Positions 16,914 to 25,438 of a stretch of DNA of 64,000 nucleotides are shown here, piece by piece; position 1 is the first letter of the stretch, and each line of letters opens with the position of its first letter. Source of the stretch: UBA11222 sp049323435 (GTDB lineage Bacteria; Pseudomonadota; Alphaproteobacteria; UBA11222); contig JBMOMX010000030.1 in the NCBI GenBank assembly GCA_049323435.1, forward strand, positions 42,371 through 106,370, read 5' to 3'. The translations under genes and the position numbers were made by a program. The notes under the pieces are model-generated. The model worked only from the letters and a program-made list of their open reading frames with translations, had not been told where the DNA came from and ran no database searches.

Positions 16914-19577
16914 TCAGGCAGCGTCCCGGCTGACGGCGGCGCTATTCAGCAGGGTCTGAATTTCCGGACGGCAGGACCCGCAATTCGTGCCCGCCTGCAC
17001 CGCCGCACCCACGCCCGCGACTGTCGTCAATCCCTGCGAGACTATCGCACTGATAATGGTTTTCTGGCCAATGTTAAAACAGGCGCAGATGACAGGGCCA
17101 TTGTCGCAGCCGCGCCCAGCCGGCCGGCCATGCAGAATGGCGGCGCGCGCATCCTGCCCCAAAGCGGTTTCGGAAAACAGCGATTCCAGCCAGTCGCTTT
17201 CCGGCAAATTATCCCCGGGACCAATGAACAGGCAGGCCTCAATCCCGTCAGGTCCGGCATGCGCCATGCGATACACGCCGCGCCCGCGATCCTGATATTC
17301 TATATCCCCGGCGCCCAGAACCATGCCAAAATAATCACACGCCCACTGATCCGCTTGCGCTGGATCCTCATAACCCGCCAGGCGGTAAATATGACAGGCA
17401 TCGCCTGCCCGCTTACTCCAATAGCCCAGCCGGTCCAGTGCTATCTGGCGGCGCGACAATAACAGGCCGGACCATTTAAAGCTCGCATCTTCAATGCTGG
17501 CCGGTGTGCATTTCAGTTCGGGCTGCCCCGAAACAGGATCGGTCATGGCGGGAATCAGACTGCCAATCGTGGCCGCCGACGCGAACTGGCCGCTCCAGTG
17601 TATCGGGGCGAACATCATGCCGGTCCGCTGATCCGGACTTATACGCACCCGCAATACGCACTGCCCCAGCTCCGTTTGCACCCGGGCCAGGCCATGATCC
17701 TTGAGGCCGTAAAGGGCGGCATCCGCCGCGCCGATCTCGATATAGGGTTCAGGGCTGTGACGGCCCAATCTGGCAAGGGCGCCGGTTCGGGTCATGGTGT
17801 GCCATTGATCGCGGCTACGCCCGGTATTCAGCACCATGGGATAATCGGAAACCGGCCAGAAGGCGGGAATGCCCGGTTGCGTGGCGATAAAGCATGCCTT
17901 GCCGTCCGGGGCCGGGAATTTCCCATCCCCCAGCAACCGCGGCGTGCCATTGGGTTGCGCGGCTGTTACCGGCCATTGCACCGGGCGCAACGCTTCATAG
18001 GCCGCATCATCCAGATCCGCCAGCGCACTGATATCAAAAAGCCGCGCCCCGGCATTTTCAAAACCGGACAAAAGTGCGTGCTCCCGGAAAATTTCCGCCG
18101 GTTTGGAATAGGCAAAGGCTTTGCCATAGCCCATGCGCTGCGCCACCTCGGTGATAATCCACCAGTCCGGCCTGGCCTCGCCCGGAAGCGGCCTGAATTT
18201 GCGCTGGCGCGAAATACGCCGTTCGGAATTTGTCACAGTGCCATCCTTTTCGCCCCATCCTGCGGCGGGCAACAGCACATGCGCATAACGCGCCGTATCC
18301 GTGTTGCGCACACAGTCCGACACTACGACAAATTCGCATGCCGCAAGCGCCGAACGCACGGCATTGGCATCCGGCAGGCTGACGGCGGGATTGGTCGCCA
18401 TGATCCATACCGCCTTGATGCGCCCGTCACCGATGGCGCGAAACATATCAACAGCCTTCAATCCCGGGCGCTGCGCAATCCTGCTGGTGCCCCAGAATCT
18501 GCCTACCCGTTCAATGTCATCCGGGTTGGAAAAATCCATATGCGCAGCAAGCTGGTTCGCCAGGCCACCCACTTCACGCCCGCCCATGGCGTTGGGCTGC
18601 CCTGTAAGCGAGAAAGGCCCCATGCCGGGTTTTCCGATCCGCCCCGTGGCCAAATGGCAATTCAGGATTGCATTGACTTTATCGGTCCCCTGTATGGACT
18701 GATTGACGCCCTGCGAATATAGCGTGAGCACTTTGCCGGTTGTGCTGAACCAGTTCATAAAAGTGGCGGTATCCTGCGGCGCAAGGCCACAGGCTTCGGC
18801 AACGGCCTTTATTGTGCCGCCCTGTTTGCGGGCTTCGGCAAGCGCCGCTTCAAACCCCCTGGTGCTGCTGGCGACAAAGGCCTGGTCCACAACGCCAGTA
18901 TCGTGCAAATGGCAAAGCAGCCCGTTGAACAGATTCACATCGGTACCCGGACGCAGCCCCAGATGCAGATCGGAGGATTCATTTGTCGCCGTGCGCCGCG
19001 GATCAATCGTGACGATCCGCAACAGACCGGCTTCCCGGCGTTTTTGAAGCCGCTGGTATAAAATGGGATGGCACCAGGCCATGTTGGCTCCTACCAGCAC
19101 GGCCAGTTCCGCCGTGTCGAAATCCGCATAGCAGCCGGGCACAATATCTTCACCAAAGGCGCGCTTGTGCCCGGCAACACTGGACGCCATGCACAGTCTG
19201 GAATTGGTGTCGATATTGGCCGTGCCGATAAAACCTTTCAGCAGCTTGTTGGCGGCGTAATAATCCTCGGTCAGCAATTGTCCTGAAACATAGAAAGCCA
19301 CGGCGTCGGGACCATGCTGGGCGATGACCGCACGAAATTTCGCAGCAACTTGATCCAGCGCATGACGCCAGTCCGAAATTTGCCCGTTGACGAATGGATG
19401 CAGCAGCCTGTCTTCAAGTCCGAAAGTTTCACCCAGCGCCGTTCCCTTGGAACAAAGCCGGCCGAAATTGGCCGGATGGTCCGGCATGCCGCTGATATTT
19501 ACCGTATCCGCATCAGATATTTTGACATCCACCCCGCACCCTACCCCGCAATAGGGACATGTGGTGGCGGTGCTCAT
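16914..19577 (-). CDS. nasA: Assimilatory nitrate reductase catalytic subunit
   Basis: An 887-residue cytoplasmic molybdopterin nitrate reductase. The N-terminal [4Fe-4S] site uses Cys7, Cys10, Cys14 and Cys42, and the likely molybdenum-ligand Cys129 is in NSRLCMASS. Typical bis-MGD motifs follow (MATNPAVSLPDAN, VVSDCVRNTDTARYA, NTGRSRDQWHTMTRTG). The C-terminus has a BFD-like [2Fe-2S] domain (VICACFNIG ... GTNCGSCRPEI), as in Klebsiella NasA. It overlaps nirD by 4 nt (ATGA). No nitrate transporter or NasC-type flavin reductase is in view. Confidence 0.95.
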   Translation of the reverse strand: MSTATTCPYCGVGCGVDVKISDADTVNISGMPDHPANFGRLCSKGTALGETFGLEDRLLHPFVNGQISDWRHALDQVAAKFRAVIAQHGPDAVAFYVSGQLLTEDYYAANKLLKGFIGTANIDTNSRLCMASSVAGHKRAFGEDIVPGCYADFDTAELAVLVGANMAWCHPILYQRLQKRREAGLLRIVTIDPRRTATNESSDLHLGLRPGTDVNLFNGLLCHLHDTGVVDQAFVASSTRGFEAALAEARKQGGTIKAVAEACGLAPQDTATFMNWFSTTGKVLTLYSQGVNQSIQGTDKVNAILNCHLATGRIGKPGMGPFSLTGQPNAMGGREVGGLANQLAAHMDFSNPDDIERVGRFWGTSRIAQRPGLKAVDMFRAIGDGRIKAVWIMATNPAVSLPDANAVRSALAACEFVVVSDCVRNTDTARYAHVLLPAAGWGEKDGTVTNSERRISRQRKFRPLPGEARPDWWIITEVAQRMGYGKAFAYSKPAEIFREHALLSGFENAGARLFDISALADLDDAAYEALRPVQWPVTAAQPNGTPRLLGDGKFPAPDGKACFIATQPGIPAFWPVSDYPMVLNTGRSRDQWHTMTRTGALARLGRHSPEPYIEIGAADAALYGLKDHGLARVQTELGQCVLRVRISPDQRTGMMFAPIHWSGQFASAATIGSLIPAMTDPVSGQPELKCTPASIEDASFKWSGLLLSRRQIALDRLGYWSKRAGDACHIYRLAGYEDPAQADQWACDYFGMVLGAGDIEYQDRGRGVYRMAHAGPDGIEACLFIGPGDNLPESDWLESLFSETALGQDARAAILHGRPAGRGCDNGPVICACFNIGQKTIISAIVSQGLTTVAGVGAAVQAGTNCGSCRPEIQTLLNSAAVSRDAA

Positions 19578-19921
19578 TCGGCAGCCTGCTGACGCGGCAC
19601 GGGCAGGACATAAATCCGCCCATCCGCTATTTTAACCGGCAGGGTATGGGCGCAGCCATCCTCGGGATTGGCGCCAACGCCGCTATCCAGATGAAACACC
19701 TGATTATGCAGCGGGCAGGCGACAGAGCGGCCATGCACGATCCCCTGCGATAGCGGCCCGTCTTTATGCGGACAGCGGTCCTCCAGCGCAAAAATTTCAT
19801 CATCCGCCGTGCGGAAAACCGCAATCTTCATGGCGGATGTTTTCACGACCCGCGCACCCAGCCTGGGTATATCCGGCACCGCGCCGATATCAATCCATTG
19901 CGTCATTTTACCGGGTTCCAT
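19574..19921 (-). CDS. nirD: Nitrite reductase small subunit NirD
   Basis: A 115-residue NirD, the Rieske-fold small subunit of NADH-dependent assimilatory nitrite reductase. The Rieske ligand pairs are complete here: Cys50-x-His52 in RCPHKDG and Cys69-x2-His72 in ACPLHN, so a [2Fe-2S] cluster is plausible. Its start codon follows the nirB stop directly (TAGATG), and it overlaps nasA by 4 nt, so the three genes are translationally coupled. Confidence 0.95.
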   Translation of the reverse strand: MEPGKMTQWIDIGAVPDIPRLGARVVKTSAMKIAVFRTADDEIFALEDRCPHKDGPLSQGIVHGRSVACPLHNQVFHLDSGVGANPEDGCAHTLPVKIADGRIYVLPVPRQQAAE

Positions 19922-22360
19922 CTATCCGGCCAATTCAAGAGACTTGAATTCATGCGCATGCACGCCCTGGCTGGCACGTTCCGCCCACGGATCTTTCTGC
20001 ACAAATTTCTGTGACATCAGAAAACGGGCGTTAAGGCGCGCCCGGCTCTGCGCATCGTGAACGATTTTTTCCTTTATATGGTCAAGCCCGACACGTTCGA
20101 CCCAGGGCGCCGTGCGTTCCAGATAATGCGCTTCCTGCCGGTAGAGCTGCATGAACGCGCCGCAATATTCCAGAACCTCCGCTTCGGTTTCGACCTTGCA
20201 CAGCAGATCGGTCACACGCACCTTGATGCCGCCATTGCCGCCGACATGCAGTTCCCAGCCCGAATCCACCGCAATCACGCCGAAATCCTTGATCGTCGCT
20301 TCGGCGCAGTTGCGCGGGCAACCGGAGACCGCCATTTTAACCTTGTGCGGGGTCCAGCTTCCCCAGGTCATTTTTTCCATCATGACGCCCATGGACATCG
20401 AGGCCTGGGTGCCAAAACGGCACCATTCGGAACCAACACAGGTTTTTACCGTGCGCAGCGCCTTGCCATAGGCATGGCCTGAAACCAGGCCGCCGGCGTT
20501 GAGATCCTTCCAGACCTCCGGCAATTGTTCTTTTTTGATCCCAAGCAGGTCGATGCGCTGGCCGCCGGTGACTTTTACGGTGGGAATATTATATTTATCG
20601 ACAACATCCGCGATGGCGCGCAATTCCCTGGCATTGGTAAGCCCGCCCCACATGCGCGGGACAACGGAATAGGTGCCGTCTTTCTGGATGTTGGCATGCG
20701 CGCGCTCATTGATGAAGCGGGACTGGTAATCATCTTCATATTCGCCCGGCCAGTCACAGACGAGATAATAATTCAGCGCCGGGCGGCAGGTGGAACAGCC
20801 ATTTGCCGACATCCATTGCAATTCCTGCATCACGGCGGGAATGCTTTTCAGATCCCTGGCCAGTATCAGCCTGCGCACATCGTCATGAGACAGATCCGTA
20901 CATTTGCATAGCGGCTTTATGGCGGCGCCGGCCACATAGCCCTCTCCCAATGACAGCTGCAGCAATTGCTCCACCAGGCCGGTGCAGGAACCGCATGAAG
21001 CCGAGGCTTTGGTTTTGCTCCGGACATCCTCAAGACTGGTCAGGCCGTGGTCATTGATCGCGCTGACGATCCTGCCTTTGCATACGCCGTTGCAGCCGCA
21101 GATTTCCGCCGTATCCGGCAGCGCCGCAACGGCGGAACTAGGGTTTGCCTGGACGCCGCCTGCAAAAGCCTGCCCAAAAATCAGACTGTCGCGTATGGGG
21201 GCGATATCCTCGCCATCGCGTAACATCTGAAAGTACCAGCCGCCATCGCTGGTGTCGCCATAGAGCACGGCGCCGCGAATGCGGTTGTCCTTTAACACCA
21301 GCCGCTTGTAAACACCGCGATGGGCGTCCCGCAGAATAATATCCTCAGTGCCTTCCGCTTCTGAAAAGTCACCGGCCGAAAACAGATCAATGCCGGAAAC
21401 CTTCAAGCGTGTATTTGTGACGGAACCCGTATAGGCGCTAGTGGCGTCCTGCGCCAGCTGGGCCGCCACGACTTTCGCCATGTCAAACAGCGGCGCCACA
21501 AGGCCATAGACCGCGCCACGATGCTGCACACATTCGCCAACTGCAAGGATGGCCGGATCAGACGTGACCATATGATCATTCACGACAATGCCGCGCTCGC
21601 ACACCAGGTCCGACGCCTTGGCCAGGCCTATGCTGGGTTTAATTCCCACCGCCATGACCACAAGATCGGCAGCGATCCGCCGGCCATCCTGCAACAAAAC
21701 GCCCTCCACATTTGCGCCGCCATAAATTTCCTGGGTATTGGCGCGGGTATATATTTCGATACCCCGCTTCTCGAATTCGCGTTGCAGCAGATAGCCCGCC
21801 GCTTCATCCAGCTGGCGCTCCATCAATGTCGGCATCAGATGCACCACACTGACCTGCATGCCGTTTGCGCGCAGTCCATTGGCGGCTTCCAGCCCAAGCA
21901 GGCCGCCTCCAATCACAACCACATTGCGATGGGTGCGGCTGGCGGCCAGCATCTTTTCTACATCCAGCACGTCACGAAAGGTCACCACGCCGGGCAGATC
22001 GGCCCCTGGAACGGGCAGTATAAACGGATCGGAGCCGGTGGCGATCAGCAGCCGGTCATAGCCTGCCCGGATGCCGCAGGCGCTGATCACCTCGCGCTTT
22101 TCGCGATCAATGCGCGTAATCCTGGCGCCCATATGCAGGACAATACCGTTATCGGCATACCAGTCGCGGCCATTGATAATAATGTCTTCGAAGCTCTTTT
22201 CCCCGGCCAGCAGCGGCGACAGCAGGATGCGATTGTAATTCACATTGGGTTCCGCACCGAACACCGTGATGTCATAGCTTCCCGGCGCACGATCCAGCAG
22301 TTCTTCAACCGCCCGCATGCCCGCCATGCCATTTCCGATAACGACAAGTTTTGGCTTCAT
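19922..22360 (-). CDS. nirB: Nitrite reductase large subunit NirB
   Basis: An 812-residue siroheme nitrite reductase that reduces nitrite to ammonium with NAD(P)H. In order: an FAD/NAD-binding Rossmann domain (VVIGNGMAGMRA, then VVIGGGLLGLEAANGL), two BFD-like [2Fe-2S] segments (ICGCNGVCKG ... SCGSCTGL; CKCTDL ... CSTCRPAL), and the siroheme/[4Fe-4S] domain with CVGSEWC and CPRNC. I chose the ATG at 22360 (MKPKLVVIG), which has GTGGAA upstream; a 46-codon upstream extension lies within the promoter and leader and is unlikely. Confidence 0.95.
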   Translation of the reverse strand: MKPKLVVIGNGMAGMRAVEELLDRAPGSYDITVFGAEPNVNYNRILLSPLLAGEKSFEDIIINGRDWYADNGIVLHMGARITRIDREKREVISACGIRAGYDRLLIATGSDPFILPVPGADLPGVVTFRDVLDVEKMLAASRTHRNVVVIGGGLLGLEAANGLRANGMQVSVVHLMPTLMERQLDEAAGYLLQREFEKRGIEIYTRANTQEIYGGANVEGVLLQDGRRIAADLVVMAVGIKPSIGLAKASDLVCERGIVVNDHMVTSDPAILAVGECVQHRGAVYGLVAPLFDMAKVVAAQLAQDATSAYTGSVTNTRLKVSGIDLFSAGDFSEAEGTEDIILRDAHRGVYKRLVLKDNRIRGAVLYGDTSDGGWYFQMLRDGEDIAPIRDSLIFGQAFAGGVQANPSSAVAALPDTAEICGCNGVCKGRIVSAINDHGLTSLEDVRSKTKASASCGSCTGLVEQLLQLSLGEGYVAGAAIKPLCKCTDLSHDDVRRLILARDLKSIPAVMQELQWMSANGCSTCRPALNYYLVCDWPGEYEDDYQSRFINERAHANIQKDGTYSVVPRMWGGLTNARELRAIADVVDKYNIPTVKVTGGQRIDLLGIKKEQLPEVWKDLNAGGLVSGHAYGKALRTVKTCVGSEWCRFGTQASMSMGVMMEKMTWGSWTPHKVKMAVSGCPRNCAEATIKDFGVIAVDSGWELHVGGNGGIKVRVTDLLCKVETEAEVLEYCGAFMQLYRQEAHYLERTAPWVERVGLDHIKEKIVHDAQSRARLNARFLMSQKFVQKDPWAERASQGVHAHEFKSLELAG

Positions 22361-22369
22361 TTCCACTAT

Positions 22370-22408
22370 CCTGTTTCTCAGCGCCTGATATGGCGCATGT
22401 GATACAGG
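22370..22408 (-). promoter_or_regulatory. Leader hairpin before nirB
   Basis: An extended hairpin: CCTGT/ACAGG outer pairs and a GCGCC/GGCGC inner stem with a 6-nt loop, 10 nt from the nirB start codon. It would form in the 5' leader of a transcript from the sigma54-like promoter. It has no T-run, so it is not a simple terminator; a regulatory role is a guess. Confidence 0.3.
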
Positions 22409-22414
22409 ACAACC

Positions 22415-22431
22415 AGCAACTTTCAGGCCAA
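22415..22431 (-). promoter_or_regulatory. Putative sigma54 (RpoN) promoter of nirBD-nasA
   Basis: The minus strand reads TTGGCCTGAAAGTTGCT. This keeps the invariant GG and GC with exactly 10 nt between them and matches YTGGCACG-N4-TTGCW except at two positions. Its place about 55 nt before the nirB start fits NtrC-dependent control by nitrogen status. No clear NtrC site is visible. Confidence 0.6.
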
Positions 22432-22542
22432 CTTGGCAGGCGGCTAAATCCGGGAGAAAATGGCCTATCCCAAGCCGGGATGCCGCTTTTATAGCCACAT
22501 ACGGGCGGCAGGGCGCTTAAAAGCCGGGCACGGCGCGCCTGC

Positions 22543-22839
22543 TTAACTATTCTGCGATTTCAGATTTTCGGCCCAGGCCTGAAGCTCTTTGATGCGCATA
22601 TAGCCGCCCTCCCCCTCCACAACCCCTTCCGTGCGGGCGTCATGAATACAGTCGACAGGGCATACCGGCACACAAAATCCGCAATCAATGCAGTCTTCCA
22701 GTACGATTTTGAAACGCCCGCGAAAATCGCCCGGTATCGCTTGAACGGCATCGGCCTTGCCGGGACACATTTCATCGCATGCGCCACAGCCAATACAGGT
22801 TTCATCAATATAAAATTGCCCGGCGCGATGTTTTGCCAT
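22543..22839 (-). CDS. 2x[4Fe-4S] ferredoxin
   Basis: A 98-residue ferredoxin with two clusters: Cys15, 18, 21 and 25 (CIGCGACDEMC), and Cys50, 53, 56 and 60 (CIDCGFCVPVC). A C-terminal helix follows (MRIKELQAWAENLKSQ). It is the third gene of a minus-strand set with a ferritin-like diiron protein and an unknown protein, so it probably supplies electrons to that oxygenase-like protein rather than to nirB downstream, which has its own promoter. Confidence 0.9.
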   Translation of the reverse strand: MAKHRAGQFYIDETCIGCGACDEMCPGKADAVQAIPGDFRGRFKIVLEDCIDCGFCVPVCPVDCIHDARTEGVVEGEGGYMRIKELQAWAENLKSQNS

Positions 22840-22861
22840 GGAAAATCTTTATCCCCGCCGG

Positions 22862-23368
22862 TCAGGCAAACCGGGTTTCGATATGATGAGAATCGTTCAT
22901 CATCTGTTGCATGGTCTGATTGTAACGGAAAAAATAATCCCGCCGCAGCTGGTCTTCAGCGGAAACCGTGAACAGCGGCTCGCGCATGCTCAGATAATTC
23001 AGGGTATATTCATGATCGGGCTTGCCATGATTGCGCGCAATATTTTCGATCATGGCTGTCCACACCGAAAGCGGCGCTTCAAACGCAAAATCGCTGATAT
23101 CCTCGCGCACGGGATTGGCCAGCGCCACTTCCGTCACATCATAAGTATCGAAGGTAAGCCGCACACTCCAGGGCTTACCGGCATTGCCATCGGTAATGAT
23201 GAACTGCATGACGCAATCCGTGTAACCAAGATGTTCGTAGCGCGCGGCATTGCTGCGCATCACGGATACCAGCGCCTCGAACCAGGCCAGCGACGTAAAC
23301 AATACCGGCCCGGAAGGCGCCGCCTGCGGCTTTGCGGCCACAGGCATTTCATTTTTAATATCCGGCAT
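22862..23368 (-). CDS. Unknown protein linked to diiron protein
   Basis: A 168-residue protein I do not recognise. It has a low-complexity N-terminus (residues 1-20), then GPVLFTSLAWFEALVSVMRS, a strand-rich middle (CVMQFIITDG, WSVRLTFDTYDVTEV), and a C-terminal YFFRYNQTMQQMMNDSH. The arrangement is loosely reminiscent of SCP2-type lipid-binding folds, but I would not assign it. It sits 13 nt after the ferritin-like gene and 22 nt before the ferredoxin gene, so it is probably a component of the same system. Confidence 0.65.
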   Translation of the reverse strand: MPDIKNEMPVAAKPQAAPSGPVLFTSLAWFEALVSVMRSNAARYEHLGYTDCVMQFIITDGNAGKPWSVRLTFDTYDVTEVALANPVREDISDFAFEAPLSVWTAMIENIARNHGKPDHEYTLNYLSMREPLFTVSAEDQLRRDYFFRYNQTMQQMMNDSHHIETRFA

Positions 23369-23381
23369 ACAAAAACCGCCT

Positions 23382-24584
23382 TCAGGCTGCGATCATACCG
23401 CCCCACGGGAACTGCGCCGGAATGGTGCAGCGCGCGCGGCGGTTAAACCCGGCCCGGTCACAGCGTTGGAGATATTCCTCGATAAACACTGTCCACAGCT
23501 TGCCAAGGCCATCCATACCCGCATCTATATGTTTGAGGCCGCCGCCAAGAAGAATCGCCACCGGCTCGGTCACTGTCGCTTCGCTGAACGCGGTCAGGAT
23601 GATCTGTTCTCCAAGATCGGCAAAACGGTGCAGTTCCTCCTCGGCCTGGGCGCGGTTGGGGTGATTATCTAGATAATATTTGAATTGCAGCACGCCATAG
23701 GAAACGTGACGCGCCTCATCCTGCATGCACAGACGGAAGATTTCCTTGTCCGTATGCGTCTTCGCGATCATCTCGCCGGAGCGGAAAATCGACAGAACCA
23801 GCCCCTCGCCCAGCAGATTGAGCAGGAACGTACCCATCACATGATTGGGCGCGTCCAGTATGGATTTCAACGCCCATTCAAAGCCCGGCGAAGCATGCAT
23901 CAGCCCGCCTCCCATCAGCGCACGTTTGCGGAACACTTCCTGATGACGCGCCTCGTCCATGATCTGCGTCGCCAGAAAGCTTTTCACCTCCAGAAAATCC
24001 TGCGGAATGCGATACAGCCATTTGGCCGGAAAATCACCTGCGGCAAATTCAACTTCGGACAGGAAGGTAGAAAGCTGGCAGGACGCCTTGGCAAGGTCTT
24101 CGGGAATGTCGCCCAATTCGTCCCACGGGATATCGCGAGTGGCATTCCACTGCCGCGCCTTGGCCTCTTCATACAAAGGCGAAACATTGTCCGACCACAC
24201 ATCATATTTGTGCATGACATCATAGCTTTCCAGCACCGGCATCATATTCTTGTAGGGATCGCGAATTGAACCGCGCGGGGCAAAACTTTTCCAGGTGGAG
24301 ACTTCTTCGATTTCACCCGTGCCCTTGACGCGGTTAACATCATTATAGGTCAGGCCGCGCGAGGAAATTTTCGGCTTCTGGCTGCCCCAGCCATTGGCTT
24401 CCCCATTCATCCAGTGCAGGGAATAGCTGCCCTTGCTCAGGCGCTCAAAATTCTTTTGCAGGATTTCGCCCCATACCTGCCCATGAGACTGGAAATCGCG
24501 CTCATATCTCTCCAGCGCCTCGGCATTGTCCGGCGCATTGCCAGGCAAGGGTTTCAGTTTGTCTACCGTCACATCTACGCCCAT
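23382..24584 (-). CDS. Ferritin-like diiron protein, putative oxygenase
   Basis: A 400-residue protein of the ribonucleotide reductase R2-like/ferritin-like superfamily. A complete diiron ligand set can be read: Glu179 (SEVEF), Glu211/His214 (DEARHQ), Glu260 (GEGL) and Glu290/His293 (DEARHV). It is much longer than ferritins, and no ribonucleotide reductase large subunit is nearby, so an N-oxygenase, hydroxylase or desaturase role is more likely. The ATG at 24584 follows GGAGGATCAG; a further 19 upstream codons are not needed. It is the first gene of the set with an unknown protein and a ferredoxin. Confidence 0.8.
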   Translation of the reverse strand: MGVDVTVDKLKPLPGNAPDNAEALERYERDFQSHGQVWGEILQKNFERLSKGSYSLHWMNGEANGWGSQKPKISSRGLTYNDVNRVKGTGEIEEVSTWKSFAPRGSIRDPYKNMMPVLESYDVMHKYDVWSDNVSPLYEEAKARQWNATRDIPWDELGDIPEDLAKASCQLSTFLSEVEFAAGDFPAKWLYRIPQDFLEVKSFLATQIMDEARHQEVFRKRALMGGGLMHASPGFEWALKSILDAPNHVMGTFLLNLLGEGLVLSIFRSGEMIAKTHTDKEIFRLCMQDEARHVSYGVLQFKYYLDNHPNRAQAEEELHRFADLGEQIILTAFSEATVTEPVAILLGGGLKHIDAGMDGLGKLWTVFIEEYLQRCDRAGFNRRARCTIPAQFPWGGMIAA

Positions 24585-24599
24585 AAGCTGATCCTCCGA

Positions 24600-24743
24600 T
24601 TTGCGTAACACGATTTCCGCGCTTATTGTGTAGTTAGTCAATACATTGCTGATTAATTTGTCAACAATAATTTTTTATAAAAAAACGCCTGAATCTCTTA
24701 CAATAAATAGACAAAATCCCGGAAATATATTAGACAGCATAAT
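24600..24743. promoter_or_regulatory. Divergent AT-rich promoter/operator region
   Basis: This gap between the diiron gene (minus) and the TetR gene (plus) is AT-rich and carries two GTCAAYA direct repeats about 22 nt apart (around 24631 and 24660). On the minus strand one reads TTGACA, a consensus -35. It is the natural site for TetR autoregulation and control of the diiron set, though I cannot define a clear palindrome. Confidence 0.4.
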
Positions 24744-25364
24744 ATGAATGTCCTAGCGCCACGAAAACGCATGAACCCGGATGATCGCCGTGCGCAATTG
24801 CTTGTGTACGGGGTGCGGGTGTTCGCAAATCTGGGCATTGGCCGCGCCAGCCATGCCGAAGTGGCCCGTGCGGCCGGCGTTTCGGTGGCGACCGTGTTTA
24901 ACTATTTTCCCAGCCGCGAATATCTGGTTGAGCAGGTATTGAGCCAGGTGGATGAATTTCTTACGGAAATGACCGCCAGCATTGAGGGGGCGCATCTGAC
25001 TGCCCCTGAGGCGCTTTACAAATTGATGCGTTCCTTTGCCGACGCTGCGAACACGCACAGTGACATGATCCGGGTCTGGCTGGAATGGAGCACTTCCATC
25101 CGGGACGACACCTGGCCAAAATATCTTGAATTCCAGGAGCGCATTATCAACCGGCTCAAGCAGGTTATTGTGCTTGGCAAGCAGGCAGGATCGGTTGCAA
25201 GCGATGTAGATCCCGAAGACGCTGCACGCATTGCGGTCGGTGACGCGCATATGGTTGCCCTGATGCAGTTCGCCCACAAGGCCTCGGCCGATATGGACCG
25301 TTTTTTACCGCACCTGGTTGAAAGCGTCCTGAAAATCCCCAGTGCGGATATTCCAGGGCGGTAA
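24744..25364 (+). CDS. TetR/AcrR family transcriptional regulator
   Basis: A 206-residue TetR-type repressor. The N-terminal helix-turn-helix is RASHAEVARAAGVSVATVF followed by NYFPSREYLVEQVL; the C-terminal ligand-binding part is helical. It is divergent from the ferritin-like diiron gene and upstream of a flavin-dependent oxidoreductase gene, so it probably controls both in response to the pathway substrate. Confidence 0.9.
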   Translation: MNVLAPRKRMNPDDRRAQLLVYGVRVFANLGIGRASHAEVARAAGVSVATVFNYFPSREYLVEQVLSQVDEFLTEMTASIEGAHLTAPEALYKLMRSFADAANTHSDMIRVWLEWSTSIRDDTWPKYLEFQERIINRLKQVIVLGKQAGSVASDVDPEDAARIAVGDAHMVALMQFAHKASADMDRFLPHLVESVLKIPSADIPGR

Positions 25365-25438
25365 ACTGGACTGCGCTTGGTATTGCCTGCGTTTTTGGCT
25401 AGGCTAAAGGTCTTGTAACAATCCTGAAAGAAAACAGC

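Noticed and set aside
17598..18722. 374-codon plus-strand frame opposite nasA
   Set aside because: Lies wholly within the well-supported nitrate reductase gene and shows no recognisable motif.
22525..22545. GC-rich palindrome GGCGCGCC upstream of nirB as an NtrC site
   Set aside because: It lacks the GCAC...GTGC arms of NtrC sites and overlaps the end of the ferredoxin gene.
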